A stretch of DNA of 64,000 nt, from contig NZ_CP027806.1 of assembly GCF_003353065.1 (NCBI RefSeq), forward strand, positions 840,997 through 904,996, written 5' to 3'. The DNA is from Cyclonatronum proteinivorum (GTDB taxonomy: Bacteria; Bacteroidota; Rhodothermia; Balneolales; Cyclonatronaceae). The notes under the pieces were generated by a model. It saw only the letters and a program-made list of their open reading frames with translations, was not told the origin of the DNA and made no database searches. Position 1 is the first letter of the stretch; each line of letters starts with the position of its first letter. This document shows positions 18,923 to 30,000 of this stretch, piece by piece. Position numbers and translations under genes: made by a program.

Positions 18923-19691
18923 GACTAAAACAGATGTAATATTCAGCGTCCGGAAGCTTGAAAAATCCTTTATCACAGTAACCGGAAGCAGAGAACCCGT
19001 GCTGAATGAGATAGATCTTGACTTGTTATCCGAAGAAGTTACGGGTATAATCGGTCTGAGCGGCGCCGGAAAGACGACCCTGCTGAGGGGCATTTTACAG
19101 CTTAGCCGCCCTGACGCCGGTGAAGTGTGGTATAAGGGTAAAGACCTGACGCAGCTCAATGAAGACGAGCTGCGCGGACACCTCAGGCCAAATGTGAGAA
19201 TGATATATCAGCATCCGGAAGCAGCTTTAAATCCCGGCCTGAGGGTAGAAGAAATATTCGTACAGGCTCTCCGGCTAAACCCGGATAAACCGGTGGGTTC
19301 TGATGTAAGGGCAAGTTGTGACCGCCTGATTCAGGACATAGGCTTGGATCAAAGCTATCTGAAAAAATATCCCCATCAGCTCAGCGGTGGTGAAAAAAGA
19401 AGGGTAGCCCTTGCGCGGGCCCTCGCAACCGGCCCTTCCGTTCTGTTTGCAGATGAACCCTTTGCAGGGCTGGACAAGGTACTGCAGTTTGCCATGCTCA
19501 GGCTCATACTCAAGCTTAAAAAACAGTATCGTTTAACCGTAGTCATCATTTCGCACGATACTGACATCATGCAGGAAGTCTGTGACACCCTCATTGTGAT
19601 GCACGAAGGCAGGATTGCGGAAGTGATTTCAAAACCCTGGACTACTGATTCCTACGCAAGTGAGGTAAGCCATAAATTACTGGGTGTATAG
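18909..19691 (+). CDS. Peptide ABC transporter ATP-binding protein, DppF/OppF type
   Basis: This 260-aa ATPase has Walker A Gly-Leu-Ser-Gly-Ala-Gly-Lys-Thr (49-56), signature Leu-Ser-Gly-Gly-Glu and Walker B Phe-Ala-Asp-Glu-Pro. The start chosen is ATG 18909, which has GGGAG about eight bases upstream; a TTG two codons earlier (18903) is less likely. The C-terminal Cys-containing extension of most DppF proteins is missing, which makes this one shorter. The gene overlaps the previous one by 14 bases and is the last of the operon starting at 296. Confidence 0.92.
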   Translation: MKKPETKTDVIFSVRKLEKSFITVTGSREPVLNEIDLDLLSEEVTGIIGLSGAGKTTLLRGILQLSRPDAGEVWYKGKDLTQLNEDELRGHLRPNVRMIYQHPEAALNPGLRVEEIFVQALRLNPDKPVGSDVRASCDRLIQDIGLDQSYLKKYPHQLSGGEKRRVALARALATGPSVLFADEPFAGLDKVLQFAMLRLILKLKKQYRLTVVIISHDTDIMQEVCDTLIVMHEGRIAEVISKPWTTDSYASEVSHKLLGV

Positions 19692-19969
19692 CAGGCCGGG
19701 TTTCCTCTGGCTCTCTGCACCGGACCTGATACTCCCAAAGTGTGTTTGCATGTGATTCTGTAGATACTGTGAATATAAATTAAATAAAGTAATTTTTTGC
19801 TAAATTATATGTTGTCTTTCCAATTCAACATGTTTCGGATTAGAAGTGTAAAGGTGAATTTAGGATTAAAAATCGAGGTTTAATAGTTAAAGAGAAAATC
19901 TGCACTAGCCATGATCCGTGAGGATACTTAAAATGTTCAAGCAACGTAACTATCAATAAGGTCAACGAT
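19692..19969 (+). promoter_or_regulatory. Conserved leader region, copy 1 (278 bases, no gene)
   Basis: No gene is seen here. The whole interval, from shortly after the ATPase stop to the ATG at 19970, is similar to 23770-24043 upstream of the paralogous giant gene. The last 135 bases agree at roughly nine of ten positions, at least as well as the coding DNA that follows, suggesting selection on the leader itself. A small hairpin ATCC-gtga-GGAT lies about 55 bases before the start, and AAGG lies upstream of the ATG. It probably holds promoter and 5' UTR signals common to both genes. Confidence 0.6.
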
Positions 19970-21937
19970 ATGAAAAACTTCTTTACTGACGAATTGAGTT
20001 CAATAAGCTTTGTTTTCAAAGTAGCAACTATGTTATTTCTGATGATTTGGTTAACCGATAATTTGCTTGGCCAAAATACAGAACTAAGAGTATTTGATGA
20101 CCCACCAACTAGTCATATCCCTGTTGACACGAGTAAATTAATTCACGATAGAAAAGAGTATTGGGATAACTTGAACTCAAATGAAAAATATAATTATTTG
20201 AACCTAATTAAAGAGAGAACATTATTTATTCAAGGTTTTATTGAAGATCAATATGTACTAGATATTAGTTCTTCCACTATTGATTTTGTGGAGTTAGCAC
20301 TAATGGAGGGTGTAGAGTCGATAGTGGTTGAAGATTTGTTAAATCTACAAAAAAAATTTAATGACGCAATAAAGCATAAAAAGTTAATAAAATCAGAAGT
20401 AAATTCAGAAGGTTTATTACAGACTACTGTACTCGTGCGCCCAAATGCGACGCAATGGTGGACGGGCACTGTTACGAAAGGTCCAATCGAGAATTTTAGC
20501 TATAATGTGGCACATGGCAATAGCAATGGAGGAATAAGTGCTGGAAGAGATAGTGTTAATTACAGATCAAAATCTTGGGTATTTTTTAACATATTATCAA
20601 TCCCAAACAACGCAGAAATTATAAATGCAGAGCTCGATTTTTTTTTGACAGATGCAGGAAATACTTCTCATAGAATTGATATTGGGCAAATGGATGTAAA
20701 CACTTTTAATAGTCTGACTGGTCCTGAAGCTTTATATAATTATATTGGATCAGTACCTACGTTTATAAATAATTGGAATGGAATGACGCCAACTGCACCA
20801 GCTATAAGACAGGTTAATTACACAGCGTCTGGAAGAAGTTATTTGCAAGATAGCATTATAAATGGAACAATACATGGAATATCTATCAGACCTTCTTCAG
20901 ATACTATTATGCAAAGAGGGCAATTTCGTGGATGGGATTGCTGTGGAAATAACGCCGAACCGTGGTTGATAATCACATATACATTGATCAACCATGTACC
21001 ACCTCCCCCAACATTAGTTTCTCCATCAAACGGTGCCATAAATGTACCTGAAAGTACAACATTGAGCTGGAATAGCGCATTAGGGGCGACTTCTTATCAG
21101 TTACAAGTAGCAACCAGTTCAAGCTTTAGCTCGTCAAGCTTAGTCGTCAACCAAAGTAACATAACAAGTACTTCAAGAAATGTTAATCTGAACGAGGAAA
21201 CACTGTATTTCTGGCGTGTGAGAGGTTCAAATGAAATTGGTGGTGGCGAATGGAGCGAAGTATGGTCATTTACGACCTCAGATGATTTGCTGCCGCCGGG
21301 TACATTTTCGTTGCTGTCTCCCAAAAGCGGTACGGAGCTGATTGCTGATCCCGAAGATAATACTGAAGTCACTGTTATCTGGGATGCATCTGAAAATGCT
21401 GATACATACACCTGGCTTTTGATTGAGCAGGGCGGTGATTTCGATGAGCCGGTACTGGGCTTCTCATCCGATGATGAGGGCACGGCAACACAACTCACTT
21501 TAACAGTAGCCGGGATTGTTTCGGCCCTGAACGAAGCCGGAGTGAATACTGAAGGTGCGCTCACTCTTGAGTGGACAGTTGAAGCACAAAATGAACAGGG
21601 CACACAGCGGGCAGAAGAACCCTTTACCTTGCTGCTAACCCCGCCTACGTCCGTAAACGAACCTGTGGTTCCCTCAGCATTCGCCCTGAACCAAAACTAT
21701 CCCAACCCCTTTAACCCGACTACCCAAATCGAATATGCCCTGCCCGAAGTAGCTGACGTCCGTTTGGAGGTCTTCAACATCATGGGGCAACGGGTCGCAA
21801 TATTGGTCAATACTATGCAAAACGCCGGCTACCACATCGTTACCTTCGATGCCTCGCGGCTATCGAGCGGGATGTATATCTACCGATTGGAATCGGGCAG
21901 TTTTATCCAAACTCGAACCATGATGCTGGTTAAATAA
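19970..21937 (+). CDS. T9SS-sorted surface protein with DNRLRE-like and fibronectin-like domains
   Basis: This 655-aa protein has a signal peptide within the first 37 residues, an N-terminal helical region, a DNRLRE-like carbohydrate-binding domain (about 145-340, with the pattern of strands around Ile-Pro-Asn-Asn-Ala-x-Ile), a fibronectin-III domain (about 345-440), a SusE-like beta domain (about 440-560) and a type IX sorting domain (about 570-655) with Asn-Tyr-Pro-Asn-Pro-Phe-Asn-Pro. It is thus exported across the outer membrane and attached to the surface. The N-terminal 440 residues are paralogous to the 2,413-aa protein at 24044, so it looks like a short version with the middle replaced. 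Confidence 0.9.
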   Translation: MKNFFTDELSSISFVFKVATMLFLMIWLTDNLLGQNTELRVFDDPPTSHIPVDTSKLIHDRKEYWDNLNSNEKYNYLNLIKERTLFIQGFIEDQYVLDISSSTIDFVELALMEGVESIVVEDLLNLQKKFNDAIKHKKLIKSEVNSEGLLQTTVLVRPNATQWWTGTVTKGPIENFSYNVAHGNSNGGISAGRDSVNYRSKSWVFFNILSIPNNAEIINAELDFFLTDAGNTSHRIDIGQMDVNTFNSLTGPEALYNYIGSVPTFINNWNGMTPTAPAIRQVNYTASGRSYLQDSIINGTIHGISIRPSSDTIMQRGQFRGWDCCGNNAEPWLIITYTLINHVPPPPTLVSPSNGAINVPESTTLSWNSALGATSYQLQVATSSSFSSSSLVVNQSNITSTSRNVNLNEETLYFWRVRGSNEIGGGEWSEVWSFTTSDDLLPPGTFSLLSPKSGTELIADPEDNTEVTVIWDASENADTYTWLLIEQGGDFDEPVLGFSSDDEGTATQLTLTVAGIVSALNEAGVNTEGALTLEWTVEAQNEQGTQRAEEPFTLLLTPPTSVNEPVVPSAFALNQNYPNPFNPTTQIEYALPEVADVRLEVFNIMGQRVAILVNTMQNAGYHIVTFDASRLSSGMYIYRLESGSFIQTRTMMLVK

Positions 21938-21991
21938 CATGTATTGATGATAATGTATGCTTCTGAAAGGAATTATATAAAGTCTATTAAA

Positions 21992-22091
21992 TGAGTTCGC
22001 TCCGAAAAGTCAATTTCAACGAAAAAAGTGGCCTCTATTACAATTTTAGAGGAGTGATAAGCCTAAAAATGGACTTTTCGGAGTAGGCTCT
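21992..22091. repeat. 100-bp palindromic element or insertion-sequence ends
   Basis: CTCCGAAAAGTC (22000-22011) and GACTTTTCGGAG (22072-22083) are perfect inverted copies; the similarity continues outward to 19 bases with four mismatches. Inside, CCTCTA and TAGAGG form a second small hairpin. The size and long terminal repeats fit a MITE, or one end of an older insertion sequence whose transposase tail follows on the minus strand. No target duplication could be assigned. Confidence 0.5.
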
Positions 22092-22105
22092 TAAATAGGG
22101 CTTCC

Positions 22106-22235
22106 TTAAAAAGTAAAGCCAGCCTGATTGGCGAAGGCTGTCAGATTCAGCACAAACAGCGTAGCCGCAATCCAGGTCTCGGAGGTACTTCTGAGTTTGG
22201 CTTTGATTTCGTTGAGTGACAGTGCTTGTTTGGGA
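22106..22235 (-). pseudogene. Possible transposase C-terminal remnant, cut by insertion sequence
   Basis: The minus-strand frame gives about 42 residues ending at 22106 with a Ser-Leu-Asn-Glu-Ile segment, a Ser-Glu-Thr-Trp-Ile stretch and a hydrophobic tail, reminiscent of the C-terminus of DDE transposases of IS4/IS5-like elements. The frame is entered by the inverted repeat of the next insertion sequence at 22236, so the upstream part is lost. The recognition is by memory of the pattern only. Confidence 0.35.
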
Positions 22236-22285
22236 TCAAGTAAAATACTTGGGGAGCGGATCTGATTTCGTGTTATTTTGTGGGT

Positions 22286-22660
22286 ATGGAAAAAGAATTG
22301 TTGCACTTGTTTTTACCGGCTGGTTTGCTGGACCGGTTTGAAATTGAGCGTTTTGAGCAGTCCCGGATAGAGGGTAGCGCTATCGCTTCAACATTACACA
22401 TCTATCTGGTGGAGAAGAATCAGCTTCCCCCTGGTTATGCCCCCGATGAATGGGAATCTAAAGGTTTTTGCGAATCCAAAACGATTCAGGATTTTGCTAT
22501 TCGCACGAATCTGGTGTACCTGGTCTTTCGGCGGCGGCGCTGGCGTTCGAAGAGCGATCCAAATCATACCATTACCTCCGACTTGGCTTTTTTAGCAAAA
22601 GGAGCCAAAATGACCGCCGAGCTATCGGCTTTTTTAAAAGGTACTGGTCAAAACCCGTGA
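22286..22660 (+). CDS. ISAon1-type transposase N-terminal-region protein
   Basis: This is the first frame of the insertion sequence, about 124 residues from ATG 22286 (a GTG two codons earlier is also open). It matches the family of separate N-terminal-region proteins of ISAon1-like elements: an acidic start, a Val-Glu-Lys-Asn segment, and a basic Arg-Arg-Arg-Arg-Trp stretch near residue 85, ending just before the second frame begins. In this family the region helps DNA binding. The frame ends at TGA 22658-22660, where the reading frame of the second part (three positions different) begins to match the conserved transposase. Confidence 0.75.
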   Translation: MEKELLHLFLPAGLLDRFEIERFEQSRIEGSAIASTLHIYLVEKNQLPPGYAPDEWESKGFCESKTIQDFAIRTNLVYLVFRRRRWRSKSDPNHTITSDLAFLAKGAKMTAELSAFLKGTGQNP

Positions 22661-23628
22661 AGAAACGGTAAAAACGATTGCCGAACACCATGGCGTGAAG
22701 CCCCGCACGCTGCGAAGGCTCTATAAAAACCACAGCAGCGGCTTCCGGGATTGGAACCAGCGGGATCAATGCGAGCCAGTACCTGCTTTATCCCGATAAT
22801 GTGGGGCCTGATATAAGTATCGATGAGGTAAGTCTGTCACGTGGTGAGCTGTACACCATTGTGGCCAATAAGCAGGCAAAAGGGCGAAAGGGATCAACAA
22901 TCGCCATTATTCAGGGAACAAGGGTAGCGGATTTGGTCAGCCGTCTCGAGCTTTTACCCCTTGAACTAAGAAATCAGGTCCGACAGGTGAGTATGGATAT
23001 GGCTGCGAATATGAAGTCGGCAGTGCAGCAGGTGTTTGCCCAGGCATCGATCGTAACAGACCGCTTCCATGTAGTTCGATTAGTCAATGAATGTGTTCAG
23101 CAGGCTCGTGTCAAGCTACGCAGGCAAGAGATGGATACAGAAAACAGGGCAATTATACAAGCCAGAGCCGATAAGAAGCGCTATGTTGGCGAAGAACTTG
23201 CCAACGGTGACACGCCTAAACAATTATTGGCCCGCATGCGAAACACCCTTAATCAACCCCAAAGCAGCTGGTCTTTATCCCAGCGCATCAGAATGAGCAT
23301 TGCTTTTGCCCGCTATCCCCATTTAGAAACAACATACAATCACGCTATGCGGCTACGCTCCATTTACGAAAATACAAACAAGGCAATAGCAGCCCAGCAC
23401 ATGCGAGACTGGATAAATGATTCTCATAAGTACTATAAAGAAGAATTTGCCACAGCAGCGAATTCTGTATCCAACCACATGGATACTATTCTAAACTTCT
23501 TTGATCACCGGGCTACAAATGCCAATGCGGAATCCTTTAATGCGAAAATTAAAATGTTCCGCGCCATCCAAAAAGGCGTTCGGGATGTACCGTTCTTCCT
23601 GTTCAGACTCGAAAAACTTTTTGCTTGA
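22638..23628 (+). pseudogene. ISAon1-type transposase, frameshifted
   Basis: Conserved transposase sequence starts in the frame of 22659 (Glu-Glu-Thr-Val-Lys-Thr-Ile-Ala-Glu, then Lys-Pro-Arg-Thr-Leu) and continues to Gly-Phe-Arg-Asp-Trp-Asn-Gln-Arg-Asp near 22767. It then jumps to the frame of 22801, where Gln-Tyr-Leu-Leu-Tyr-Pro-Asp-Asn carries on to the stop at 23628. One extra base in the GATCAATGC stretch (about 22765-22771) explains the jump. The catalytic Asp-Asp-Glu residues (Ser-Ile-Asp-Glu, Thr-Asp-Arg-Phe-His, Asn-Ala-Glu-Ser-Phe) are all intact in the downstream part, so the element was recently active or uses a frameshift. Confidence 0.75.
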
Positions 23629-23659
23629 TTATCGAGTTCTCCCCAAGAAATGTACTTGA

Positions 23660-24043
23660 CCCTTGAAAACACCCGACAAGCAAGTCCTCCACACTAAATA
23701 AATACCTGAATTTCAGCAGTTTGTGCTAGCTGAAGATGGTTGGCATGTTATAATTTGCGGGAGGGCAGGCTGTATAGCTGGTCGGGTTACCTTTGGCTAT
23801 CGGCACCGGACTTGATACTCCCATAAGGAGTTTGGATCTAATTCTGTATATATTGAAAATATATAAAATTAAGTAATATATTTGTTGAATTATATATAAA
23901 TATCAATACTATACGTTTCGGATTGCAAGTGTAAAGGTGAATTTAGGATAAAAAATCGAGGTTTAATAATTAAAGAAAAAATCTGCACTAGCTATGATCC
24001 GTGAGGATACTTAGAATCTTCAAATAATGTTACTATCAATAAG
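23660..24043 (+). promoter_or_regulatory. Intergenic stretch with conserved leader, copy 2
   Basis: The first 110 bases after the insertion sequence show no gene. From about 23770 to the ATG at 24044 the sequence is similar to 19692-19969, including the GCACCGGACTTGATACTCCC block near 23802, the hairpin ATCC-gtga-GGAT, and AAGG before the start. The duplicated leader supports shared regulation of the two surface proteins. Confidence 0.6.
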
Positions 24044-27000
24044 GTGAACGATATGAATAACTTTTTTTCTGACGAATTGAGTTCAAGAAGCTTTGTTTTC
24101 AAAGTAATGATGACGCTATTTCTTCTAATTTCGTTGACCGATAATTTGCTTAGCCAAAACTCGGAAGTAAGAGTATTTGATGGCCCATCAACTAGTCATA
24201 GCCCTGTTGATAAGAATAATTCAATTGGCGATAGAATAGAGTATTGGAATAACTTGTATTCTAATGAAAAAAGTGACTATTTGAATATAATTAAAGAAAG
24301 AACACTATATATTAAACATTTTACTAAAAACCAATATGTCTTAAGTATCGGTGCTGCCATCATTGATTTTGTGGAATTAACACTAATGGAAGGTGTCGAG
24401 ACAATGGTAGTGGAAGATTTGTTAACCCTACAAACAAGATTTTATGACGCAATATTGGATGAAAAGTTAATAAAATCAGAAGTAAATTCAGAAGGTTTTT
24501 TACAGTATACTGTACTCGTGCGCCCAAATGCGACGCAATGGTGGACGGGCACTGTTACGAGAAGTACAATCGGAAATTTTAGTTATAATGTAGCACATGG
24601 CAATAGCATTGGAGGTATAAGTGCTGGAAGAAATAGTGTTAACTACAGGTCGAGATCTTGGGTCTTTTTTAACATATCATCAATCCCAAACAACGCAACA
24701 GTTGTAAATGCAGAGCTTGATTTTTTCTTGACAGATGCGGGGAATAGTTCGCATAGAATTAATATAGGTCAAATGGATATAAATACATTTAATAGTCTAA
24801 ATGGCCCTGAAGCAATTTACAATTATATTGGTTCTGTACCCACATTTATAAATAATTGGAATGGAATGACGCCAACAGCACCTGCCGTAAGGCAGGTTTC
24901 TTACACAACGTCTGGAAGAAATTATCTGCAAAATAGCATCACAAGTGGAAATATACATGGTATATCTATTAGGCCCGCTTCAGATACGATTATGCAAAGA
25001 GGTCAATTTCGTGGATGGGATTGCTGTGGGAATTCCGCTGAGCCTTGGTTGAGAATCACTTATACATTACCCAATCCCACACCTCCACCTCCAACATTAG
25101 TTTCTCCTACGAATGGTGCCTCAAATGTACCTGTAAATACAACATTAAGTTGGAATAGCTCCTCTGGAGCCACATCTTATCAGTTACAAGTAGCAACCAG
25201 CTCAAGCTTTACCTCATCGAGTTTAGTAGTCAACCAAAGTAACATAACAAGTACTTCAAGAAATGTTAATCTGAACCAGGGAACTACATACTATTGGCGT
25301 GTTAGAGCAACAAATAATTCAGGGAGTAGCGATTGGTCTGCAACAAGAACCTTCACGACAATTTGCAATACACCAAGTCTTCCCGTGCTTGTTTCGCCTT
25401 CGAATGGTGCTACAATTACGGTTACTAACCCAACATTAAGCTGGAATAGCTCGTCTGGCGCAACACACTATGAGTTACAAGTGGCTACAAATTCAAGTTT
25501 TAGTGCTTCAAGCATAGTTTTTAATCAAGGAGTTTCTGGTACTTCGCGAACCATTAATCTTGAACCTGACATCACATATTTTTGGAGGGTAAGGGCTGTA
25601 AACAGTTGTGGTGTTAGTAATTGGTCGGCAAGAAGTTTTACAATTCAATTACCCCCTTCAACAATCAACGTAACTGTGAGGAATATCGATAATACACCTA
25701 AACAGGGTGCAATTGTGGTAAGGTTTAACTCAAACTGGCAGCCTGTACAGGAACGCATAACTAACGCATCGGGAGTAGCAAGTTTTACAGGTTTACCGGC
25801 TAATCAAATATTTCACTTTCAGGTATATAACCCTACAGATCACGTTACTGAAAATGAGTTTTGGGGACAGGTTGCAAACATCAATTCCGGTGTTAGTCAA
25901 ACAATATCTGTTCCTTTTACCCGAAGGGCACCCTACTCAGGGGGTATAAGCTATAGTTCGCAGAATTTACAATCTGGCGAAGAGGTAACGATTACTGTTG
26001 GGGTTGCTAATCCTGAAAACATTAGTAAAAATACACGCGTAAGAATTCAAATTGCACGAGGTACAAGGACAAATGTCATTCATACTGAAATGAAAACGCT
26101 GACATTGAGTCCATCTTCAAACAATATTCTAAATTACACCTACACACCTGCGGAACCCGGTGACTATTTTGTCAGAGCTCACTTTACCCAAGCTAACTAT
26201 GAAAATATGGGTTGGGTTACAACAGACTCATGGAGTTGGCCTGACGAAGTGTCATTTACAGTTCAGCCCCCACCTACTTCAAACATTGGTGTAACCATTC
26301 GTAATTTTGATAATGCGCCGAAGCCATTTGCCAAAGTAGTGATGTATAATGCAGAATGGCAGGAATTAGAAGAAAAAGAGGCTGACAGTCAAGGTATAGC
26401 ATTATTTACGCAAGTGCCGGCAAATCAGATATTCCATTTTGAAGGTTATAATCCAACACCTCACCATTCAGGAAATGAATTTTGGGGGGCAGTTACAAAT
26501 GTTAACTCAGGTCAGTCTCAGAATATACCAGTTGATCTTGTTCGTAAAGCTCCATTTTCAAGAACGTACAGTTTAAGCACTACAAACTTAAATGTTGGTG
26601 AATCAATAAGTATAGGCATAGTTGTTGTAAATGGTGAAAGTTTTCCTGTAAATACAAGAGTTCGTTTACAAATTGCCAAAGATAGTCCTTCGAATATAGT
26701 GCATACACAGTCAAGTTCTTTTTCTGCTCCCCCGCTTCAGGAAAATGCTCTAAACTTCAATTTTACCCCACAAGGTGCGGGCGAATACTACATAAGGGCT
26801 TGGTTAACAGAGGCTTATTATGATGGTTGGAAATTGACTGACACATGGGCGTGGCCAGAAGATCCTGCATTCACGGTCAATGCACTTGAAGGAAATTTAG
26901 AAATTGTGGTTAAAGATGCGAATAACAATAATACCGAAGGAGTAGACCTTGTTATTTATGAAAATACAACATCGGGCTTAGTCAATTTAAACCAGGATAG

Positions 27001-30000
27001 AACCACAAACCAAAATGGTGTAGCATTTTGGGAGTCATTAGATGCTACAAAAATTTATACTTTTGATGTTTTTAAATCAACGCCGGTTATCGCCGGTTTA
27101 AAAGAGTACTGGGGTTCATTGAATCAAATATCAATTTCTCCAAATACGAGTAATCATAGACAATTTAACAGAAACGCCTCTTTTAGTGAAGGAGTACTAA
27201 TTACAAACGAAAATGGTCATATAGCGAATAGCTTTTTTGGCGGAGAAGTAGTAAATGTCGATGTTAGAGTAAGAAACAGATCTGACTTCACGCAGGATAC
27301 GAGAGTTGTCTTTCAGGTGGCAACTGATACCTTGGCCACTACTCCAACTCAAATTACGAGTAATTTCAAAAGTATTGAAGCCAACAGTTACGAATATATA
27401 CGGTTTTCGTTTTTTGCTCCTAACACAGGTGGTACATACTATGTGAGACCGTATAAAACCGAGGTTTCCAACATTAGCAACGAAATAACATTAACAGATA
27501 CCTGGTACTGGGTAGAAGGGTTTGATGTTACAAGCACCTCAGAATTGTATATCTCAAGTGTAGTACCCCAAACTACAGTGACTTTGAGTCCGGGTTCATC
27601 ACAACTCTATACTATTACTGTAAGAGATGATAATCAGAATGCCGTAAGTGGAGTAACTGTGCAGGTTGATGATCAAATTGCAGGGTTGAATACTTCCGCG
27701 GGACCAACTGATAGCAATGGTCGGACGACTTACATCGTGGAGATACCTTTTGATTTTGTGGCAGGACAATATTCGCTTGAATTTTTTCTATATAATAGTG
27801 AAAATACTATTATTAGAAATATTAATGTAGATTCAGATGTTCAAATAGATGCTGTAATTGTTACAGTTGATGGCATAGATATTGGTGCAATGATTGCTGA
27901 GTCTGGAACTTATGAAAGAGAATCAAATTATCTTGAAGTTGAGATTGAAGAATTAATTAATTCAAATAGAGTTGAAATAATTCCTTATTCGTGGAATGGT
28001 GATATTAGAGACACTGTTCAACATGTCGATTCTTTAAAGACGTTACTTCTTGCAGCATATGAAATAGCATCTATTAATAATGCTAAGCTAATTGTTACTG
28101 GTCATAGTTGGGGTACACTATTATCATATGTTGCAATGGCTCAGCTAAGGGAAAATATATTTGTTGATCTATATATAACTCTTAGTTCCCCACTTGGTAC
28201 TTACTTTGCACATCCATTGCTAACAGATTTGGAGTTTGTAATACATGGAACTACGTATTCGTGGCTAAATGAACTAAACTTCTCGAATTGTTATAACTGT
28301 GTACCAAATATAAATAGATTTATCAATTATTGGGCATATAGGGACGCTATATCTGGACCACTAGGTGAAGGTTGGGATTTACGTGCTGAAGATGTTGTTG
28401 TAGATTCTTATTTAAACCCAGTTGGTATATACTTATCGCGCCTTTCATTAAATATAATCAACAATATCAGGTGGCATAAATATACTAGTTTAAGACCTAC
28501 AAATTTTGGAAATAACTTAAGGAACGCTGTTTATTTTGAGATAATGTCTCTGATAGATAATACTCCACCACCTCCTCAACCAGTTGTACTTAATGAAATT
28601 GTCATTCCTGATAATATAACTATAGGAGATAATTTTAATATACAAATAGATGCGAAAAATATTGGTGGTTTGGCAACTTATGGATCAATTTCGGTATCCT
28701 TTCCTGGTTTGTCTAATCTAGATGGAATACAAATATCTTCTAATACTACAAACCCATCATATGTCTCGACTTATAATGAAGGAGATTTAATATGGAGATA
28801 TGACGGTGAGCAAATACCAGCGGACTATTTATTGATTGAATATGGTGATCCTGCATGGGACATGAATCATGAACAGACATTAGCACTTGAAATAACTCCT
28901 CAAGTTGCAGGTGAATACGTAATTGACGTTAGAGTCAATATGGGTAATCAAAGCACAGGCGCATATTATAATAACCCTATTGAGTCAGAATATTATGATC
29001 AACAAGGATGGTCGGTCATAAGATATATTGTTGTCGTGCTACCGGATGATGATGAAATTCCATTAATCACCATTAACCCTGTAATCCTAGATTATGAGCA
29101 GGTTGAAATTGGGAATTTTAGCGAGCAAGTGCTCACAATCACAAATACATCTACAAATAATTCAACTCTTTCAGGTACACTTGAAATAGAAGGAGGGTAT
29201 TTTACAATTACCAGTGGTGATTATTCTTTTAACCTCACATCCGGTCAATATAGTCAAGTTACCGTTCAGTATGCACCAATTGGATCAGAAGCCGTGCACA
29301 CAGGTATGCTATCCATTTCGCATAATGCACCCAATCGGGAATCACCATTTGACGTTATACTTGTTGGTGATGCAGTTGAAGCCTTAGAGGTAGTTGATAT
29401 GATTCTTAGCATTGGAAGTATAGATTTTGGAAATATTATTGTTAATGAGTGTGAGAATAAATCTTTACTGATTACCAACTCAACTAATTCAACATCCCAG
29501 CTTAATGGAAGTTTGATATTAAATGAGAGTGATCAGTATTCAATCCTAACAGGGGGGCAACCATTTAATATAAGCCCTGGTCAGGATAGGTTAGTTGAGA
29601 TCGAGTTTTGCGCACCCTCTGAGCTTGGCAATATGAATGCCATGCTAAGAATTGTGCATAATGCTGGAAATATAGATAGTCCAATAGATATCCCACTAAC
29701 AGCGAACGTAGTATCTGATTTAAGCATGGTTGACTTTGCATTGAATGTAAATGTATTCGATACCGCGTCAAACTCGCAAAACCTGATTATCGGCACAGCA
29801 TACGATGCAACTAATGGATTAGATCCACAATATGATCAACCAGCACCTCCATCCCCACCAGACGGAGCATTTGATGCGCGGATAAGAACATCAAATGGCA
29901 GCTTCTTTAGTTTTTTTCAACCAACGACACAGGAGCAAACGACTTGGAATATAAGATTTGAGCCAGCTTCTAACGCCGGTCCGATTTCATTAAGTTGGAA

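Larger units (their letters stand above)
22236..23659 (+). mobile_element. ISL3-family (ISAon1-like) insertion sequence
   Basis: The element is bounded by imperfect 21-bp inverted repeats at 22236-22256 and 23639-23659 that agree at 18 of 21 positions, both ending inward with CTTGGGGAG. Between them are two transposase frames on the plus strand in the usual ISAon1 order: an N-terminal-region protein and the DDE transposase. No target duplication is evident. It lies between the two paralogous surface-protein genes, inside the remnants of an older element. Confidence 0.85.

Noticed and set aside
19692-19969. Leader considered as a known riboswitch
   Set aside because: No conserved core of a riboswitch class could be matched by eye; only duplication and a small hairpin are visible.
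22260-23630. Insertion sequence considered as two independent genes
   Set aside because: The second frame lacks its conserved beginning, which is found upstream in another frame, so one frameshifted transposase explains both.
23720-23770. TTGGCA-TATAAT pair as a promoter
   Set aside because: The two boxes are only three bases apart, which does not fit a sigma-70 type promoter.
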